Origin: Owenia fusiformis
Taxonomy: Eukaryota; Annelida; Polychaeta; Sabellida; Oweniidae
Length of the DNA stretch: 64,000 nucleotides
Assembly (NCBI GenBank): GCA_903813345.2
Contig: CAIIXF020000009.1
Coordinates: 32,338,740-32,402,739, forward strand
Direction: 5' to 3'
A program made the position numbers and the translations under genes. Shown here in pieces: positions 61,016 through 64,000 of this stretch. The notes under the pieces were generated by a model. That model saw nothing but the letters and a program-made list of their open reading frames with translations. It did not search any database and was not told where the DNA came from. How positions within the stretch are numbered: the stretch's first letter is position 1; every line of letters begins with the position of its first letter.

Positions 61016-62099
61016 TAAAAAAAGCAAAATAGGATACTGATATTCAAACGTCTCATATCGAATGACTTTTCTTAGAACTCTTCGAAGAACATCATTATTA
61101 TTTTATGCCATATATGGCTTGGTAATGAGTGGGAAGAAATATGTCATTGTGATTCTTGTCATGACTGAAATCCTTCATACTAAACCCATCAAGTCAAAAT
61201 TGAAAATCAAGGGTAGCAACATTATCCATCGTATCAACAACTATATATACAACTCTACTGCTAAAGAAATTCCGGATTTTACCTCCAACTGGATTGAAAA
61301 AACAGTTCACAGAAAATTTAGTACTGTACATGTACTGTCATTATATGTATTAGAAATAATTATTATGGATTGAAAGTCAAGATCAACTTTAAACCCCTAT
61401 TAAGTACAAATAATTACAATATTAGTTTTAAATAAATTGGAGTTACAAATATAGTGTTAATCATGATATATTGCTCAAATACTATTTATGAACTTGTTTA
61501 TATTTGAACTTGAGATGAATCGTTTCTAACTCATCATAATCGCCATATTGATACCCCTAATAAGCGCCTGGCCTACTGTACTTCACAGAGTACAAGAAAT
61601 ATTGAGGAAAAATTAAAAAATCATAAAATTTAATTTCAAAAGAATTCAAGTGGGCGATAATAGAGTACTTATGCAATAAAAATGGAAGATTCGATATGAC
61701 CTCCCGGTAAAAAGCTATTGGTTTCTTTCAACACCATACTCAACTAATATCCTCTAAGAAAAGTCCAAGGTAATGTTCAAACTTAAGGCCAGAGTGGAAT
61801 TTTTTTTGCAATTTTGAAAAGTAAACCACTGACTATTCTAGTTCATCAAAGTGCACCCTGACCTTAAGTGTACCATTTCGACATTGAACCGATCTTTTGC
61901 ACATATTTTCTTTATGCATGTCAAGGTCATGAACTTCAGCATTTCTTTCCAACATTCCTCCTTATTCTCACATCTTTCACACAAACAATGTTGATCTATC
62001 ATTAAATTAAAAACATGAGGTATATCTTAAAATTGATATCCATCCGTCTGTTGTGGAAATCATGAAGACAGCAACTGCACTGAGTAGCAAATCCCACTG
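61016..62099. other. Non-coding spacer
   Basis: A 103-codon plus-strand ORF at 61062 has AT-driven composition and no recognised family. Nothing else is seen. Confidence 0.4.
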
Positions 62100-63160
62100 A
62101 TTAAAAAATATTTTGATAAATAGTGGCCATCTTGAAAATTTCTTCTTGAACAAAACTCCCTTATCCCTAGGTATTAGCATATACAATTTAAACTAAATTT
62201 AAACTATATCTTGGAAAAATTTTCTTGAGCAAAGCTTCTTTGTCCCTAAACACCAGCATATAAAATTTGAACCAAATTTGTCAACTGATATTTGGGTTAT
62301 CAAAGGTTACATTTTTAACAACAAATGGCGGCCATTCTGATAAATATCTATCTTGAAAATTGATAAATTAGAACCAGATCTGTCTACTGGTATTTGAGAG
62401 TTTTTTTTATGAAAAATGTTGGCCATTTTGAAATTCAGCTGTCATTTTGAAAGCTTCTTCTCAAACAGAGCTCCTTTATCTCTAGGCATCAGCATATGCA
62501 ATTTGAACCAAATCTGTCAACTGGTATTTGAGTTATCAAAGATAACGTTTTTTTACGAAAAACGGTAGCCATTTTGAAATTTGGTAGCCATCTTGAAAAT
62601 GTCTTCTTGAGTGGAGCTCCCATGTCTCTTAGCATCAGCATACAAAATATGAACTAAATCCATCGACTGGTATTTGAGTTTTCAAAGATTACATTCTGTT
62701 ACAAAGAATGGTGGCCATTCTAAAATTCAGCCACCATCTTCCTTCGCCACTGAATTCCTTCTTGACCAGAGCTCCCATGTCCCTAGGTATCTGCATATAA
62801 AATTTGAACAAAATCCGTCTGAGGTACTTGAGTTATCAAAGATTACATTTTTACGAAAAATGGCTGCCATTTTGAAATTTAGTGGCCATTTAAAAATCTC
62901 TTTTATTGGCAGCAGCATATAAAATTAATCATCATATTAAATCTTTTACGAAAAATGGTGGCCATTTTGAATTGAGTGGCCACATTGTAAATTCCTTCAC
63001 GAGCAGAGGTCTTACACCCATAAAGTATAAGACTATAAAGTCTAAACCAAATCTGTCAACCAGTTTTTGAGTTATCATCCAGACAAACGGACGGACGGAA
63101 GAACACATGGACGGATAGCTTCTCTATATCCCTACAAACTTTGTTTGGTTGGATAATAAT
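62100..63160 (+). repeat. Second GCCATTTTGAA array ending in a GGACGG tail
   Basis: About six diverged units of roughly 150-165 bases, each with a gtggccattttgaaattcagt core, a gagctcccatgtccctagg segment and a ttgaaccaaatctgtcaactgg-like stretch. The array ends in acggacggacgg and ctctatatccctacaaac. It is the same family and orientation as 1-1370. Confidence 0.8.
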
Positions 63161-64000
63161 TGGAGAAAACCATACATTTAATTCGGGGGACTCTTCTTGG
63201 GATTTCTAAAATATTCTGTTCATTTTAGCGATCTTTAATTACCATAAGCTATCCAATAACAATCCATGTCTTAGAGTAACATATGCTGTTACTTCGTTCT
63301 AATGTTGCAAATTCTTGGCAAGAAAATTGTCATTCACTTCTTTGGGATTTTTTACTATGTCTATGGGTGCTTATAAGAATTGTCCGAAGAAGGTATTTCG
63401 AATTTTCAAACAGCCCTGGGCTCTAATTAGAGAGAATACGGTATGATTTATTTCTTCAAATTTTTAAAATGTCTTTAGGAGGACTTCATATTATTCTTCA
63501 TGAAATATGGTTTCCCTGAATCAGCTCACAGGATTAATTTAACCTGCAACACATACAAATGGAAATTAAACCTCTAAATATACTTTACTTAGAACAGCCA
63601 CATTAGCAAAGTATGACATTAAAAAAGCTTTCAATACCAGGCTACTTTATATAATTATACATGTATCATATACTGAGTTCAAAGAAGTACACAGCTAAAA
63701 GACATGTTCTTATTATAGGTTACTGAATTCCAAGTTCAAGTTGATTCATGGGCATTTATAATCATATTAAGGATGCTGGTTGTTTACCCAGAGGACTAAA
63801 AATTAACGATAAAGTGTATAACATATTCTTTCCCATAAACCCATAGTGCGTTTACCAAATCTCCCAATGGAGATGCTCAAATGACAAAATCCCCGGCGAT
63901 TTGTGAAAAAAGAAATTGGGCGATAATAGGGTGTTTCATGATTTTCCTCTTTAGAACTGGACTCACTCCAACTAGATAACATAATACCATACCGCAATTT
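63161..64000. other. Non-coding to the window edge
   Basis: AT-rich. The short minus-strand ORF at the edge (63803-63997) could run past the window, but no family is recognised. Confidence 0.35.

Noticed and set aside
61062-61373. 103-codon plus-strand ORF
   Set aside because: No recognised domain; length is within chance expectation for AT-rich DNA with few stops locally.

Overview
The window is animal nuclear DNA: AT-rich, mostly non-coding, with short exons bounded by GT/AG sites and many mobile elements and minisatellites. The two host genes and the repeat spectrum (Polinton, mariner, hAT-like and TA-flanked MITEs, CR1/L2-like LINE, GGACGG-tailed and AGGTCA-rich arrays, TTAGGG-type motifs) suggest a marine lophotrochozoan, probably a mollusc. 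The species is not determined.

Left third: after a tandem GCCATTTTTC array (1-1370) and an AGGTCA-rich repeat (3303-4762), the minus strand carries SLC25A38, the mitochondrial glycine carrier (eight exons in phase, 12303 to 4795; the last exon was not found). Two mariner-family elements with TA target duplications follow (14410-15510 and 16291-17350), both with broken transposases. Next is a complete minus-strand ANKFN1/wide-awake homologue (ten exons in phase, 26165 to 18987, 884 codons).

Middle: 26.2-36.2 kb is gene-poor and holds minisatellites, copies of a hairpin-ended dispersed repeat and a TA-flanked MITE.

The main discovery is a 19.3-kb Polinton/Maverick element at 36242-55587. It has AG...CT termini, inverted repeats of about 450 bp and a perfect 6-bp target duplication (TAGTTG). 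Its inverted repeats contain TTAGGG telomere-like arrays. It keeps an intact 560-codon packaging ATPase, a small basic protein, two other small ORFs and a 231-codon protein with a PC4-like segment. DNA polymerase B, integrase, protease and capsid genes were not found. A LINE fragment has inserted into it. A second element of 10.7 kb (41827-52508), with long minisatellite-built inverted repeats and a 3-bp TAA duplication, has inserted into an ATGTAGCAT tandem array inside it, so the region is a three-level nest.

Right part (55.6-64 kb): no secure genes. It holds a MITE nested in a dispersed repeat, 68-bp and 49-bp minisatellites and a second GCCATTTTGAA/GGACGG array. Exon boundaries were read by eye from splice consensus, phase continuity and protein family resemblance; no alignment or database search was run.
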